A stretch of 63,370 nt of DNA from Bacillota bacterium (GTDB lineage Bacteria > Bacillota > Bacilli > Paenibacillales > UBA4045), in assembly GCA_023441055.1 (NCBI GenBank), contig JAEZQY010000068.1:1-63370 (forward strand), given 5' to 3'. The notes beneath the pieces were generated by a model. The model was not told the DNA's origin. It searched no databases and saw nothing but the letters and a program-made list of their open reading frames with translations. Of the stretch, positions 34,561 through 44,198 are shown in pieces; position 1 is the first letter of the stretch, and each line of letters opens with the position of its first letter. Made by a program: the position numbers and the translations under genes.

Positions 34561-36192
34561 TTGAATTTAAAAAGAAGGGGTTTTCAAGCATTCGTGCTTG
34601 CGCTTGCGCTGGTATTAGTTGTAATCGGTTGCTCGAACAACAATCAACCGAATTCATCCTCTAATTCCTCGTCTGAAAAACCAGCTGAGTCATCTTCGTC
34701 CAGCACACCGGCTAAGCCGAAGGAAATGGTTACGCTCAGAATCGAGCAATTCGACCGCGGTAAATCGTTCCCGCCAGGAATGGCAGTCAATGATCAGGAA
34801 GGGACCAGATTTGCTCAGAGAGAATTTGGCGATCCGAACAACATTAAGCTGGAATACGTTCCAGTTCCGCGCAGTCAGGAAGTGGAGAAGCTGAATGTAT
34901 TAATGGCCAGCTCCGACGCTCCGGATATCGTCTTCACGTATGATGAGGCACTCGCCCGTAAATATATGGCGCAGGGTGGACTCATGGACCTCACCGATGT
35001 GATCGAGCAACATGGACCGAATATTAAGTCTTATCTAGGCGAAACACTGTCTTATGGACAATGGGAAGGCGAGCAGCTTGCGATTCCGGCCAAGCGCGCA
35101 TTCACGGGCATGACGTCCTATATGATTCGTCAGGACTGGCTCGACCAATTGAATCTTCCGATTCCAGAAACAACAGAGCAAACCTATGAAACGTTGAAAG
35201 CGTTCCGCGACAATCAGCTAGGTGGCCAAGGTACGATTCCACTCGGTCTTGCGCTGCACCCTGATGAGTACATTACGCTGATCATGGCACTTATTAAGAA
35301 TCCGACAGAAGAGCAGTATTACACAGGCATGCAAAGACTCGGCTTGCAAGAGTATCCGATTCTGATGGATGGACACAAGGACGTTATTCGCACATTAAAC
35401 CAATGGTACCATGAAGGGCTGATCAGCCCGGACTTCGGACTGGACAAGGACCAGAAGGTACGCAAGCAAGGCATGTCGACCGGTAAAATCGGCCTGTATG
35501 CCGAGCAAGCTGCACAAAGCTACGAAAACGCCGAAAGCGGGCAACAAGCTACGCTGGCGAAGAATGTTCCCGGCGGGCTCGTAGTTCCGGCGAATCCGTT
35601 TACTAACGACCAAGGCAGACGTGTTAAGCAGCTCAATCCTCCGACGGGCATGTATATCATGGTGCCGAAGACAAGCAAGGTTGCAGCGGAGGCTGTGCAA
35701 TACCTGAACTGGCTGGCTAATATGGATGTTATGCTCCATTACACATTCAATGGCGCAGAGGGCGTAGCCTATGAAATTAAGGATGACATTCCAGTTGAAA
35801 TTAAGCGTGAGAATGTGCCTGAAGAAGAGAAGATCGTAAACGCATCGGATATCTTGATTGTAACCAATGGTATCGATCTTGGATTGCCTCAGTCGAACGT
35901 TAAAGCGCTCGGGGCAAGCTATGCTGAACAAGTGGTCGATTATGCGATGAAGGCGTTCGAGTATTCCATGACGGATGCTGAGACGATTCATTATTTCCCG
36001 AAGCCGATCGAATCCGAAGCGAAGTACGCCCAAATTCTTAAGGGCAAGTACGAGGAGCTGCTGGTTAAGTCGATGTTAGTGAAGCCAGAAAACTTCGACA
36101 AGACCTATGACGATTTGCTGAAGGATTATATGGCAAACGGCGGGGAAGAGGTTCAGAAGGAAAGAGTCGCAGCTTACGCGGCCATGAAGTAG
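34561..36192 (+). CDS. ABC transporter solute-binding lipoprotein (LplA type)
   Basis: 543 residues, TTG start. Lipoprotein signal with lipobox VVIGC, then a Ser/Asn/Pro-rich tether (about 26-55). The binding-protein core has MASSDAPDIVFTYDEA, AIPAKRAFTGMTSYMIRQDWLDQL and NPPTGMYIMVPKTSK. It captures the substrate outside the membrane for the two permeases that follow. A stem-loop after the stop (36226-36256) probably leaves this gene more highly expressed than the permeases. Confidence 0.95.
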   Translation: MNLKRRGFQAFVLALALVLVVIGCSNNNQPNSSSNSSSEKPAESSSSSTPAKPKEMVTLRIEQFDRGKSFPPGMAVNDQEGTRFAQREFGDPNNIKLEYVPVPRSQEVEKLNVLMASSDAPDIVFTYDEALARKYMAQGGLMDLTDVIEQHGPNIKSYLGETLSYGQWEGEQLAIPAKRAFTGMTSYMIRQDWLDQLNLPIPETTEQTYETLKAFRDNQLGGQGTIPLGLALHPDEYITLIMALIKNPTEEQYYTGMQRLGLQEYPILMDGHKDVIRTLNQWYHEGLISPDFGLDKDQKVRKQGMSTGKIGLYAEQAAQSYENAESGQQATLAKNVPGGLVVPANPFTNDQGRRVKQLNPPTGMYIMVPKTSKVAAEAVQYLNWLANMDVMLHYTFNGAEGVAYEIKDDIPVEIKRENVPEEEKIVNASDILIVTNGIDLGLPQSNVKALGASYAEQVVDYAMKAFEYSMTDAETIHYFPKPIESEAKYAQILKGKYEELLVKSMLVKPENFDKTYDDLLKDYMANGGEEVQKERVAAYAAMK

Positions 36193-36225
36193 TCATATAA
36201 TCATCTATTGCAACAATGAAAGCCG

Positions 36226-36256
36226 CACGGTCTGTGGTAGTTTGCCGCAGACCGTG
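36226..36256 (+). terminator. Intra-operon stem-loop after binding-protein gene
   Basis: CACGGTCTGTGG pairs with CCGCAGACCGTG (one G-U pair), loop of 7, without a T run. Such hairpins stabilise the upstream mRNA or partially attenuate. Confidence 0.65.
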
Positions 36257-36278
36257 AAGCTTACAGGAGGAATTACGA

Positions 36279-37181
36279 ATGAGAGCAGGCACGTACTTCA
36301 TAAGGTACTGGCAATATTACGCGATGCTGCTTCTACCCATTAGCTTTTTCTTTTTGTTCAGGTATGGGCCTATGTACGGTATCGTTATCGCGTTCAAGGA
36401 CTACAACATCTTCCAGGGCATGTTCGCCAGCCCATGGAACGGACTCGACACGTTTCGCGATGTATTCGCTATGCGTACATTCACGATAGCCTTCCGAAAC
36501 ACCTTTCTGTTGAACTTAATTGATCTTATAGTCTCGTTTCCAGCACCGATTATTCTTGCTCTTATGTTGAACGAAGTCATGCGGAGTCGGGTTAAGAAAG
36601 TGTTCCAGACGGTGATGTACTTTCCGCACTTCGTGTCATGGGTCATCATCGGCGGGTTATTCTTGCAAATATTCGCAACCAACACCGGAATTATCAATCA
36701 AATGTTGAATAATGCTGGATATGAATCGATCCCCTTCTTAACGAATAAGTATTGGTGGTTGATTACCTATCTGGCTGCCGGTGTATGGCAGAGCGTAGGC
36801 TGGGGAACGATTATTTATTTGGCTGCATTGACTGGCATTAACAAGGAGCTTTACGATGCTGCCGAGACTGATGGCGCCGGAAGAATGAGGAGAATGTGGC
36901 ATATTACGCTGCCGGGCATTCGTCCTACCATCATTATATTGTTCATTCTCGCGATTGGAGATATGCCCAAAATCGGCTTCGAACGGCCTTATATTTTAGG
37001 GAATCCGATGGTCAGCGATTTCTCCGAGGTGCTAAGTACTTTTGTGTACAAGATCGGTTTGCAGACGGGTGAATTCTCTATTGCGACAGCAGTTGGCTTG
37101 TTCCAGTCGGTTATCGCACTTGTCTTCCTGCTTAGTGCCAATACACTTTCCAAGAAATTCTCCGGCCAAGGCATCATGTGA
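36279..37181 (+). CDS. ABC transporter permease (LplB type)
   Basis: 300 residues, six membrane helices, with the EAA loop ELYDAAETDGAGRMRRMWHITLPGI (about 187-211) that docks the ATPase. RBS AGGAGG. Partner of the permease at 37214. No ATPase gene is present in the cluster; these systems usually share an MsmX-like ATPase encoded elsewhere. Confidence 0.95.
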   Translation: MRAGTYFIRYWQYYAMLLLPISFFFLFRYGPMYGIVIAFKDYNIFQGMFASPWNGLDTFRDVFAMRTFTIAFRNTFLLNLIDLIVSFPAPIILALMLNEVMRSRVKKVFQTVMYFPHFVSWVIIGGLFLQIFATNTGIINQMLNNAGYESIPFLTNKYWWLITYLAAGVWQSVGWGTIIYLAALTGINKELYDAAETDGAGRMRRMWHITLPGIRPTIIILFILAIGDMPKIGFERPYILGNPMVSDFSEVLSTFVYKIGLQTGEFSIATAVGLFQSVIALVFLLSANTLSKKFSGQGIM

Positions 37182-37213
37182 ACCTACTCAACTTATAGGA
37201 AGGAGGTCCGGCA

Positions 37214-38095
37214 ATGACAACAAAACCAAACATGTCACGATTATTTGTGCCGATTAACTACACAATTTTAACTCTACTTGCTGTTATATGCGTAGCGCCA
37301 TTGTTGCACATTCTCGCCTTATCATTTAGTTCTACCTCCGAGATATTATCAGGTCGTGTCACGATATTCCCGCGGGAATTCAACACCGATGCATATAAGG
37401 AGATCTTGAAAGATGTGAGTCTATATCGCTCACTAATCTTTACTGTCGTAATGACGTTCACTTACACAGCCTTATGTATGCTGATGACGATTGTGGCGGC
37501 CTATCCGTTGACCAGGCGGGGGTTGAAGGGGAGGAAGTACTTCCTCTACATCATCATACCCACCATGTATTTTGGCGGTGGTATCATTCCAGAATACTTG
37601 CTTGTCAAAGGACTGAATCTGCTCGATACGATGTGGGCGCTCATACTGCCTTCACTCATTAGTCCGTTCTATATGATCATTCTTATGTCGTTTATTCGCT
37701 CGATTCCAACTGGACTGGAGGAGGCTGCGGAAATCGACGGCGCATCTCCTTTTCAAGTGCTGGTGCGTGTCATTCTTCCGCTTACGATTCCCGCGCTCGT
37801 GACGCTCAGCTTATTTTATGCCGTCAGCCGCTGGAACGGGTTTACCGACTCGTTGTTCTACATTACCAAAGCGGAATTATATCCACTGCAATTAAAGCTT
37901 TATCATATCGTAAACAATGCGACATCGATCGATGTGAGCATGGCGGAAAGGTTCTCGGAAAGGGAAGCGCCACTTCTCCCGGAAAGCACGAAGGCCGCTA
38001 CCATCATCTTCGCAGTAACTCCGATTATCATGGTCTATCCGTGGCTGCAGAAGTATTTCATTTCGGGAACGATGCTCGGCTCGATCAAAGAGTAA
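37214..38095 (+). CDS. ABC transporter permease (LplC/YtcP type)
   Basis: 293 residues, six membrane segments, EAA loop GLEEAAEIDGASPFQVLVRVILPL (about 174-197). RBS GGAAGGAGG, 32 bp after the first permease. Confidence 0.95.
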   Translation: MTTKPNMSRLFVPINYTILTLLAVICVAPLLHILALSFSSTSEILSGRVTIFPREFNTDAYKEILKDVSLYRSLIFTVVMTFTYTALCMLMTIVAAYPLTRRGLKGRKYFLYIIIPTMYFGGGIIPEYLLVKGLNLLDTMWALILPSLISPFYMIILMSFIRSIPTGLEEAAEIDGASPFQVLVRVILPLTIPALVTLSLFYAVSRWNGFTDSLFYITKAELYPLQLKLYHIVNNATSIDVSMAERFSEREAPLLPESTKAATIIFAVTPIIMVYPWLQKYFISGTMLGSIKE

Positions 38096-38111
38096 GAAAT
38101 AGAGGTGGAAC

Positions 38112-39053
38112 ATGAACAAGAAACTGCAATTTCGCAGCGACGGCAGCTTTACAATCGTACAGTTTACTGATCTTCATTGGAAAACTGGAAGCGAGTTGGA
38201 TATGAAGACACGGGACTTGATGGAAGCCGTCTTGTTGGAAGAGAAACCGGACTTGGTCGTTCTGACGGGTGATATCATCCAGAGCGGACGCTGCGAAGGT
38301 AAGGCCTTAGAAGCGTTTGCCGATGCGGTGCGAGTGAACGAGGAGCATGGCATTCCATGGGCGGCCGTTTATGGCAACCATGATGCCGAGTATAAGGTGA
38401 CCCGCGAGGAGCTTATGCGGGTGCAACAGAGCTTCCCGCTCTGCTTGACCGAACGGGGCCCCGAATACTTACCAGGGTTAGGCAATTATGTGCTTACCGT
38501 TACCGGATCAGACGGCACGGAATGTGCCGCCGCGATTTATTTGATGGACTCGCTGGGTGAGATGGTGGATGGGCTGCTGCCGTATAAAGGCTATTATTGG
38601 ATTAGACCGGAGCAGGTTCAATGGTATAGGGAACAGTCCAAGGCGATTGAGAAAGCCAATGGACGGATCGTTCCCTCGCTCGCTTTTTTTCATATCCCGA
38701 TTCCGGAATATGAGTCGGTTTGGAACCATTTCCCCTGTTATGGAACGAAAGAAGGTAATATTTGCGCGCCCTATGTCAATTCGGGTCTCTTCGCTGCTAT
38801 GCTGGAACGAGGCGATGTGATCGGTACATTCGTTGGCCACGATCACGAGAATGATTTCTGGGGCGATCTTTATGGTGTCCGGCTCGTATATGGTAAGGTG
38901 ACTGGCTATAACACCTTTAATAGCCGTCCTTATAACGGAGAGCATCGTGGCGCGAGAGTGATTAAGCTCACCGAAGGCAGTCGCGTGTTTGAGAGTTGGA
39001 TTCGTATGGACACCGGAGAAAGGATCGATCAAACGGACGTTCATCTCCCTTAG
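38112..39053 (+). CDS. Metallophosphoesterase (calcineurin-like)
   Basis: 313 residues with the full metal-binding set: FTDLHWK (DxH), VLTGDIIQ (GD), VYGNHDAE (GNHD), FHIPIPEY, and GHDHENDF (GHxH). No signal peptide, so it is cytosolic. It resembles bacterial Dcr2/purple-acid-like phosphoesterases placed behind LplABC-type transporters. RBS GAGGTGG, 16 bp after the permease, same operon. The likely role is dephosphorylating the imported compound or its breakdown product. Confidence 0.92.
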   Translation: MNKKLQFRSDGSFTIVQFTDLHWKTGSELDMKTRDLMEAVLLEEKPDLVVLTGDIIQSGRCEGKALEAFADAVRVNEEHGIPWAAVYGNHDAEYKVTREELMRVQQSFPLCLTERGPEYLPGLGNYVLTVTGSDGTECAAAIYLMDSLGEMVDGLLPYKGYYWIRPEQVQWYREQSKAIEKANGRIVPSLAFFHIPIPEYESVWNHFPCYGTKEGNICAPYVNSGLFAAMLERGDVIGTFVGHDHENDFWGDLYGVRLVYGKVTGYNTFNSRPYNGEHRGARVIKLTEGSRVFESWIRMDTGERIDQTDVHLP

Positions 39054-39069
39054 AAAGGTGGTTATTCTA

Positions 39070-40335
39070 GTGGAATCAAAACCATCGCATCCCGCTTCGG
39101 ATCTCACGAACTGTATGACATTGATCGCTCCACTCAACCGATTCAGAGCGCTGGACGATCCAAGCGACTTTGTGCCTGCGGTGCGTTTCCTTGTTATGAG
39201 CGATGCTCATATTAAGACCATCGCAGATGTCGGATGCAGCCGCATCCAAAAAGCGATATCTCTAGGTTACAGCGTTGCTGAAAGTGATTCTGCTTACAAT
39301 GCGCTGGATGCTGTGTTAGTCTGCGGCGATCTGACTGAAGGCGAGAAGTCTCAGTATCTAGCATTCAAGAGCACGATCGATTCTGTGTTAACGGATGAGA
39401 CTAAATTGCTTGCTATTCTTGCCAAGAATCATGACTGTTGGGGATCACTGGGCAGAGATGCGCTTTCCTATTTTTCATCGCTAACCGGTCTTGATAATGA
39501 TTGGCATCATGTGATTAACGGCTATCATTTTATCGGAATTTCCGTATCACCGGACATTAACTATCGCTACTATGATCCCCAGCAGATCAGCTGGGTGAAG
39601 AAGCAGTTGGATATCGCTGTTGCGGATAACCCGAACAAACCTATTTTTGTAACCCATCATGAGCATGTGTCACACACCGTTTACGGCAGCGCGGATAAGG
39701 AGTGGGGAATCGACAGCTTTCGATCCGTCTTTGAGGAGTACCCGCAGATCATCCACTTCTCCGGTCACTCCCATTATCCGCTTAACGATCCCAGATCGAT
39801 CTGGCAGGGAAGCTTCACCGCGGTCGGCACTGGTGCCATTCAATATATGGAGTTTACCGTTGACGGTACGAAAGGCATCCATCCGGAGCATTACAGAAAT
39901 ACAGGTCAAGCCTGGATGGTTGAAGTCAGCGCTCAGAATGAAGTGCGCTTGCGCGGCTTTGATGTCTACAGTGAGGCCTTGCTCTGTGAATATATCATAA
40001 AGGAGCCCGCAAACGCTGCAAATAGGCAATTTACCCCCAACAAGCTGGCAGCTGCTTCTTCAGCACCTGCCTTCCCAGATCGGGGCAGCAAGCGTTATAT
40101 CACCGTTCCTGCAGCAACAAGCACCGATGGCCATATCATCTTCCTTTACAGAGCTATCGTGTATGATGAGAACGGGAATGAAGTAGAGAATGTATATAAG
40201 GTGAATAATTACTGGACGCTTCCGACTTATGACTCGGTCACCTTCGCAGTTAACGCCCCGCGTGGCTGTACCGTAAAGGTCTTCGCTGAAAACGCTTATG
40301 GTATGAGAAGCGAGCCGCTTATCTTTGAAGAGTAA
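39070..40335 (+). CDS. Metallophosphoesterase with C-terminal beta domain
   Basis: 421 residues from GTG 39070 (AAAGGTGG upstream). MSDAHIK (DxH), VCGDLTEG (GD), AKNHDCWG where GNHD is expected, THHEHVSH, and GHSHYPL. Residues about 325-421 form a beta-rich C-terminal domain with PAATSTDGHIIFLYRAIVYDENGNEV. The Gly-to-Lys change in GNHD is unusual but leaves the Asn and His ligands. No signal peptide. Last gene of the transporter operon; it shares only the fold with its neighbour. Confidence 0.88.
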   Translation: MESKPSHPASDLTNCMTLIAPLNRFRALDDPSDFVPAVRFLVMSDAHIKTIADVGCSRIQKAISLGYSVAESDSAYNALDAVLVCGDLTEGEKSQYLAFKSTIDSVLTDETKLLAILAKNHDCWGSLGRDALSYFSSLTGLDNDWHHVINGYHFIGISVSPDINYRYYDPQQISWVKKQLDIAVADNPNKPIFVTHHEHVSHTVYGSADKEWGIDSFRSVFEEYPQIIHFSGHSHYPLNDPRSIWQGSFTAVGTGAIQYMEFTVDGTKGIHPEHYRNTGQAWMVEVSAQNEVRLRGFDVYSEALLCEYIIKEPANAANRQFTPNKLAAASSAPAFPDRGSKRYITVPAATSTDGHIIFLYRAIVYDENGNEVENVYKVNNYWTLPTYDSVTFAVNAPRGCTVKVFAENAYGMRSEPLIFEE

Positions 40336-40473
40336 AGGATCGGGAATGAAAGGAAATTGAAACATGCCGAACGGGTTGCATTACGAGCCTATGCGATTGA
40401 ATAGAATCGTCATTAACCGTTGGCTCACCAACGGCATCTTCGAAACGAGGATTTGCAGAGCTACGTTGCCAAG

Positions 40474-40501
40474 AAGAGAAAGTCGCTAAGGACTTTCTCT
40501 T
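40474..40501. terminator. Bidirectional terminator between convergent operons
   Basis: AAGAGAAAGTC (40474-40484) pairs perfectly with GACTTTCTCTT (40491-40501), loop GCTAAG. It lies between convergent genes. Confidence 0.75.
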
Positions 40502-40508
40502 CCATCAA

Positions 40509-42374
40509 TTAAAGCACCTCTGCTTTAATCTGTTTGGTGTAGAAGAAGCGAACAATGAAAAAGTACAGCACTTGGATGATAAAGAAGACAGAAAGCACGG
40601 CAGCAGATTCCTTCAAGAGACTATAATCGAATAGGTGAGATAAGGCGGTAAGTGCTACTGCGCCATGCGTAATGGCAACAAGGATTGGTGCGAAGAAGAG
40701 AATCAGTGTCTGCCTGCTAAGAATTTTTATTAGCTCCTTATCGCTTAACCCGATCTTTGCAATTGCTTTAAACTTTTGCTTATCATCTTCTAAATCCATG
40801 TATAAACGGAAATATAAAAAGCTGCCTGCTGATACAAAGAAGACGATTCCGATAAATAGTCCAACAAACATAAGAGATGCATACTGTTTCTTCGTAACAT
40901 GCACCTTATATTCAGTAGGTGTAAACTGGTAGCTCTTCAACTGAGGATAGAGCTCTTCTGAAACCGCAAAAATGTTTTCTTCCCCATCCGTTACTTGCCA
41001 AGCATAGAAGCTCATCTCATCAACTGGTGTAGGAAGGTCTTCGTAGTCATGATCAGAAACCACATAATAAGAGAACTTATCAGGTAAGGCTTTGGAGACT
41101 AGTACCTCTTGCGGTTGTAAGCTGATGCCCGAGTTCAGCTCCACAGCTTGCCGCATGAGTTGTTCGGTTTCACTTAGGGTTGATTCTGGAAATTCGACAA
41201 CTATTAATTGTCCTTCTTGAACCTCAATACGCTCTTCCCCAATCAGTGCAGCGAAACGGTTGAAATCAGATACTTTAGCAATTAAGGTCCAACCGGTTGA
41301 TAGGTTATAGGAAGTCATCATCATATGCTCAGTGTTCGCTTCCACCTTTTCTTTTTGCAACGCTTCATTAATCAGCTGCACATCCTGCTCTTCATTTACG
41401 CCGTAAGATTTATAAGAAAATGTATAAGGATTACTTTGGGAAATCTCTGTTACAAACGCAGATTGAAATCCGTACAACGTTCCGATTGCACTAAAAGCGA
41501 CTGTTGAAACCATCGCTACCATGAAGAATGTACGCGCATTATCCTTCATACGAAAGGAAAGGTCAGAAAACAGGATCATATTGGTCTTTTTCCAAAAGAA
41601 TGTTGTATTCGCTTTTAGTCGCTTGATGATAAATACACTTGATTGTGTGAAGAATAAATAGGTGCCAATTGATACGATCATGATTACAGGGAACATAGCC
41701 ACGATGACCATTTGGCCTTTAACTAACAAGGCAGTACTATAGCCAGATGCTAGTAACATAACGCCAAGAAGCGTTAAGACAATGTTAGCCTTCGGTTCAC
41801 CCTTGGATATTTTGTCCCCTTGTATGAGAGTAATTAGCTTCTTGGTTCGTAAAATGTAGGAAACAAACAAAGAAATAAAGAAGAATAACGCGATAAATGC
41901 GGCAGATGTCAGCAGAATAGCTTGAAATGGCATATAAAAATGCAGTTTGCCGTTGAGAATAAGCACATTCTCGGCTATCAAAAGGATAGCTTTAGCAAAA
42001 ACGAGACCAAGCATAATCCCGCTTAGAGTTGCGAATAACCCAATGATCATGTTCTCAAGAAATACCATCGAACGAATTTGCCTCATGGACATGCCTTGCA
42101 TCATTAACAATCCGAATTCTCTCTTGCGTGATTGTAAGAAAGAACTCATGGAGTACAGGATAAAGAAAAATGAAAATACAAAAATGATGATAGATGATAC
42201 GTCCATACCTATAACAACGCTTGTGTGCAATGTATTGTCGTTTAAATCCGGATGAAATGAAAAAATAGAAAAGGTGAAGAACACCATCACCATAAACATA
42301 CTGCTTAAAAAATAGGCTGCATACAACCGCTTATTCCGAACCACGTTATTAAACGCGAATTTGCGAAAGGTCAT
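40509..42374 (-). CDS. Bce-type ABC transporter permease (FtsX-like)
   Basis: 621 residues from ATG 42374 (MTFRKFAFNNVVRNKR; GGAGGGG upstream); the frame opens earlier, inside the ATPase gene. About ten membrane segments, with a large extracellular domain between segments 7 and 8 (about 315-515), the hallmark of BceB peptide-antibiotic sensor-transporters. With the ATPase it removes cell-wall antibiotics from lipid targets, and it signals the kinase at 43200. Confidence 0.93.
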   Translation of the reverse strand: MTFRKFAFNNVVRNKRLYAAYFLSSMFMVMVFFTFSIFSFHPDLNDNTLHTSVVIGMDVSSIIIFVFSFFFILYSMSSFLQSRKREFGLLMMQGMSMRQIRSMVFLENMIIGLFATLSGIMLGLVFAKAILLIAENVLILNGKLHFYMPFQAILLTSAAFIALFFFISLFVSYILRTKKLITLIQGDKISKGEPKANIVLTLLGVMLLASGYSTALLVKGQMVIVAMFPVIMIVSIGTYLFFTQSSVFIIKRLKANTTFFWKKTNMILFSDLSFRMKDNARTFFMVAMVSTVAFSAIGTLYGFQSAFVTEISQSNPYTFSYKSYGVNEEQDVQLINEALQKEKVEANTEHMMMTSYNLSTGWTLIAKVSDFNRFAALIGEERIEVQEGQLIVVEFPESTLSETEQLMRQAVELNSGISLQPQEVLVSKALPDKFSYYVVSDHDYEDLPTPVDEMSFYAWQVTDGEENIFAVSEELYPQLKSYQFTPTEYKVHVTKKQYASLMFVGLFIGIVFFVSAGSFLYFRLYMDLEDDKQKFKAIAKIGLSDKELIKILSRQTLILFFAPILVAITHGAVALTALSHLFDYSLLKESAAVLSVFFIIQVLYFFIVRFFYTKQIKAEVL

Positions 42375-43113
42375 GCCCATCCCCTCCCAATAAAGAAAGT
42401 GTATCGATAATCTTCTGGAAGAAGGCTTGGCGATTATCACCGCGATGAATTTCTGAATAGAATTTCCCGTCACGGATAAAAACGACACGATGACAGTAGC
42501 TTGCTGCCCCAGGATCATGAGTCACCAGCATCATTGTGGTTTGCTTTTTTTGATTAAGGTCTTGCAGCATCCCCATAACGTCCTTTGAAGACTTGGAATC
42601 CAGATTTCCTGTAGGCTCGTCAGCAAGAAGCAGCTTTGGTGAATGGATCATTGCGCGGGCGACAGCTACTCTTTGTGCTTGTCCGCCGGAAATTTCGAAT
42701 GTTCTTTTATTTAGAATGGCCGTGATTCCAAGTGTTTCAGCAATTTCTGCTGCTTTGCGTTTCATCTCGGATACAGCCTTCCCGTCTAGTGTTAGGGGAA
42801 GAACAATATTCTCCTCAACGGTTAACGTGTGTAGTAGATTAAAATCTTGAAAAACAAAGCCTAATTCACGTCGGCGAAATTCTGCTAATTTGTCCTTCTT
42901 CAGTTGGTGGGGGTTCATTCCGTTAATGATGATTTCGCCAGTTGTCGGTTCATCGATCGTGGCAATCATATTAAGCAAGGTCGTCTTGCCACTCCCGGAA
43001 GGACCCATAATGCCTACGAATTCCCCATCTTCTATCTTCAAATTAATATCGGTTAATGCTCGGTAAGCGATTTTACCCGCATAAATTTTACTGGCTTGCT
43101 TCACATGCAGCAT
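42349..43113 (-). CDS. Bce-type ABC transporter ATPase
   Basis: 254 residues from ATG 43113 (AAGGGAG eight bases before). Walker A GPSGSGKTTLLN, signature ISGGQAQRVAVARAM, Walker B LLLADEPTGNLD, H-loop VTHDPG. It overlaps the permease start by 26 bp. The operator palindrome 43199-43214 lies about 85 bp upstream of the start. Confidence 0.95.
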   Translation of the reverse strand: MLHVKQASKIYAGKIAYRALTDINLKIEDGEFVGIMGPSGSGKTTLLNMIATIDEPTTGEIIINGMNPHQLKKDKLAEFRRRELGFVFQDFNLLHTLTVEENIVLPLTLDGKAVSEMKRKAAEIAETLGITAILNKRTFEISGGQAQRVAVARAMIHSPKLLLADEPTGNLDSKSSKDVMGMLQDLNQKKQTTMMLVTHDPGAASYCHRVVFIRDGKFYSEIHRGDNRQAFFQKIIDTLSLLGGDGHDLSQIRV

Positions 43114-43198
43114 CACATGATCTCCCTTCACAGCTTCGATCTGTGATTAGTGTACCCTTTCTTTCACGAATGAAGATATCGATTAAGCTTTCACTTTG

Positions 43199-43214
43199 CT
43201 TACAGTGCTGTAAG
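43199..43214. promoter_or_regulatory. CTTACAGTGCTGTAAG palindrome, copy 1 (before ABC genes)
   Basis: A perfect 16-bp palindrome overlapping the kinase stop codon. The same 16 bp occurs upstream of the regulator gene (44958-44973). It is the likely binding site of the BceR-type regulator. Confidence 0.8.
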
Positions 43215-44198
43215 GTTCTGCGTTACTGAAAAGATAATACGAAACGTTGTTCCTTCACCAACTGTTGAATGACATTCTATTCGATGTCCGAGATGCTCTG
43301 CTGCTTCCTTGATTAAGTATAATCCCATGCCGGTAGATTCTCTGAATTTCCGTCCGTTTTCTCCTGTGAAAAAAGGGGTATAGACCCGTTTTAAATCGGT
43401 TTGAGGTATGCCAACACCGTAGTCTTGTACCTCTAATACGGCTTCATTCTGCTGTTCATATAGGGATAAGAGGATATGGTTGCTTGTCCCTGCTGAGTAT
43501 TTCACGGCATTATTGATTAGTTGTGTAAGCATAAAGTACATCCATTTTTCATCGGATTCAACGATAAGTTCTTTTTCAATCTGAAGCTTTGGATATACGT
43601 TGTTTCTTATATAAAAGCGTTTATACTCGCCATTAGCCTCATGGATCATTCTCGAAAGATGCACAGGCTTAATATGGAAGTCCTGTTCAATCGAACGGAG
43701 ACGCGCCATATATAGCACGGTGTTCAGGGCTGTTTTCATTCGGTCTGTTTCTTCGCGGATATTGGAGGAATCTGGTTCATCTAGATTTTGAGCAGTCAGC
43801 TCAATAACAGACAGGGGAGTTTTCATTTGATGAACCCAATGATCCATGAACGTCAGATGCTCCTCTTGAACAGATTCCAACTTCTTGATTTGTGTTTGGT
43901 AATACTTATATTGCTCCCTTAACAAGTCTTCTAGTGCTTCGGATACAGGAGCTTGCTCGACTTCTTGCAAGGAATCATCTAATGAGGCGAGGGGTTCACT
44001 TAGACGTCTGTAATAGTGGCGACGACTGTAGTAGTGATAGAAAAGGTAGCATCCCAAAATAAAGAGGCCAAGGAATACCCCATACATGGCTGGCTTTAAC
44101 CGGTGATATCCATCCAGCCAATAAATGGAGAAGATGAGGGTTAGCTGAATACACTGTGTGAAAATCAACAGGGCATGCTCTCTGAAAAACAATTTCAT
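43200..44198 (-). CDS. Bce-type sensor histidine kinase
   Basis: 332 residues from ATG 44198 (AGGAAG upstream). Two membrane helices at about 8-25 and 35-53, almost no extracellular loop: an intramembrane-sensing kinase that takes its signal from the transporter. Phospho-acceptor His in MDHWVHQMKTPLSV (about 130), N box QLINNAVKYSAG, G boxes DYGVGIP and GMGLYLIKEAAEHLGH. It overlaps the regulator by 4 bp. Confidence 0.95.
   Translation of the reverse strand: MKLFFREHALLIFTQCIQLTLIFSIYWLDGYHRLKPAMYGVFLGLFILGCYLFYHYYSRRHYYRRLSEPLASLDDSLQEVEQAPVSEALEDLLREQYKYYQTQIKKLESVQEEHLTFMDHWVHQMKTPLSVIELTAQNLDEPDSSNIREETDRMKTALNTVLYMARLRSIEQDFHIKPVHLSRMIHEANGEYKRFYIRNNVYPKLQIEKELIVESDEKWMYFMLTQLINNAVKYSAGTSNHILLSLYEQQNEAVLEVQDYGVGIPQTDLKRVYTPFFTGENGRKFRESTGMGLYLIKEAAEHLGHRIECHSTVGEGTTFRIIFSVTQNLTAL

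Noticed and set aside
35395..36033. 212-codon minus-strand frame inside the binding-protein gene
   Set aside because: Antisense shadow; the plus-strand lipoprotein is unambiguous.
38508..39137. 209-codon minus-strand frame across the metallophosphoesterase junction
   Set aside because: Antisense to two genes with complete metal-binding motifs.
40364..40489. 41-codon frame (MPNGLHYEPMRLNRIV...) after the transporter operon
   Set aside because: It has a weak upstream purine stretch and ends in the terminator stem; it could be a gene stump but cannot be supported.
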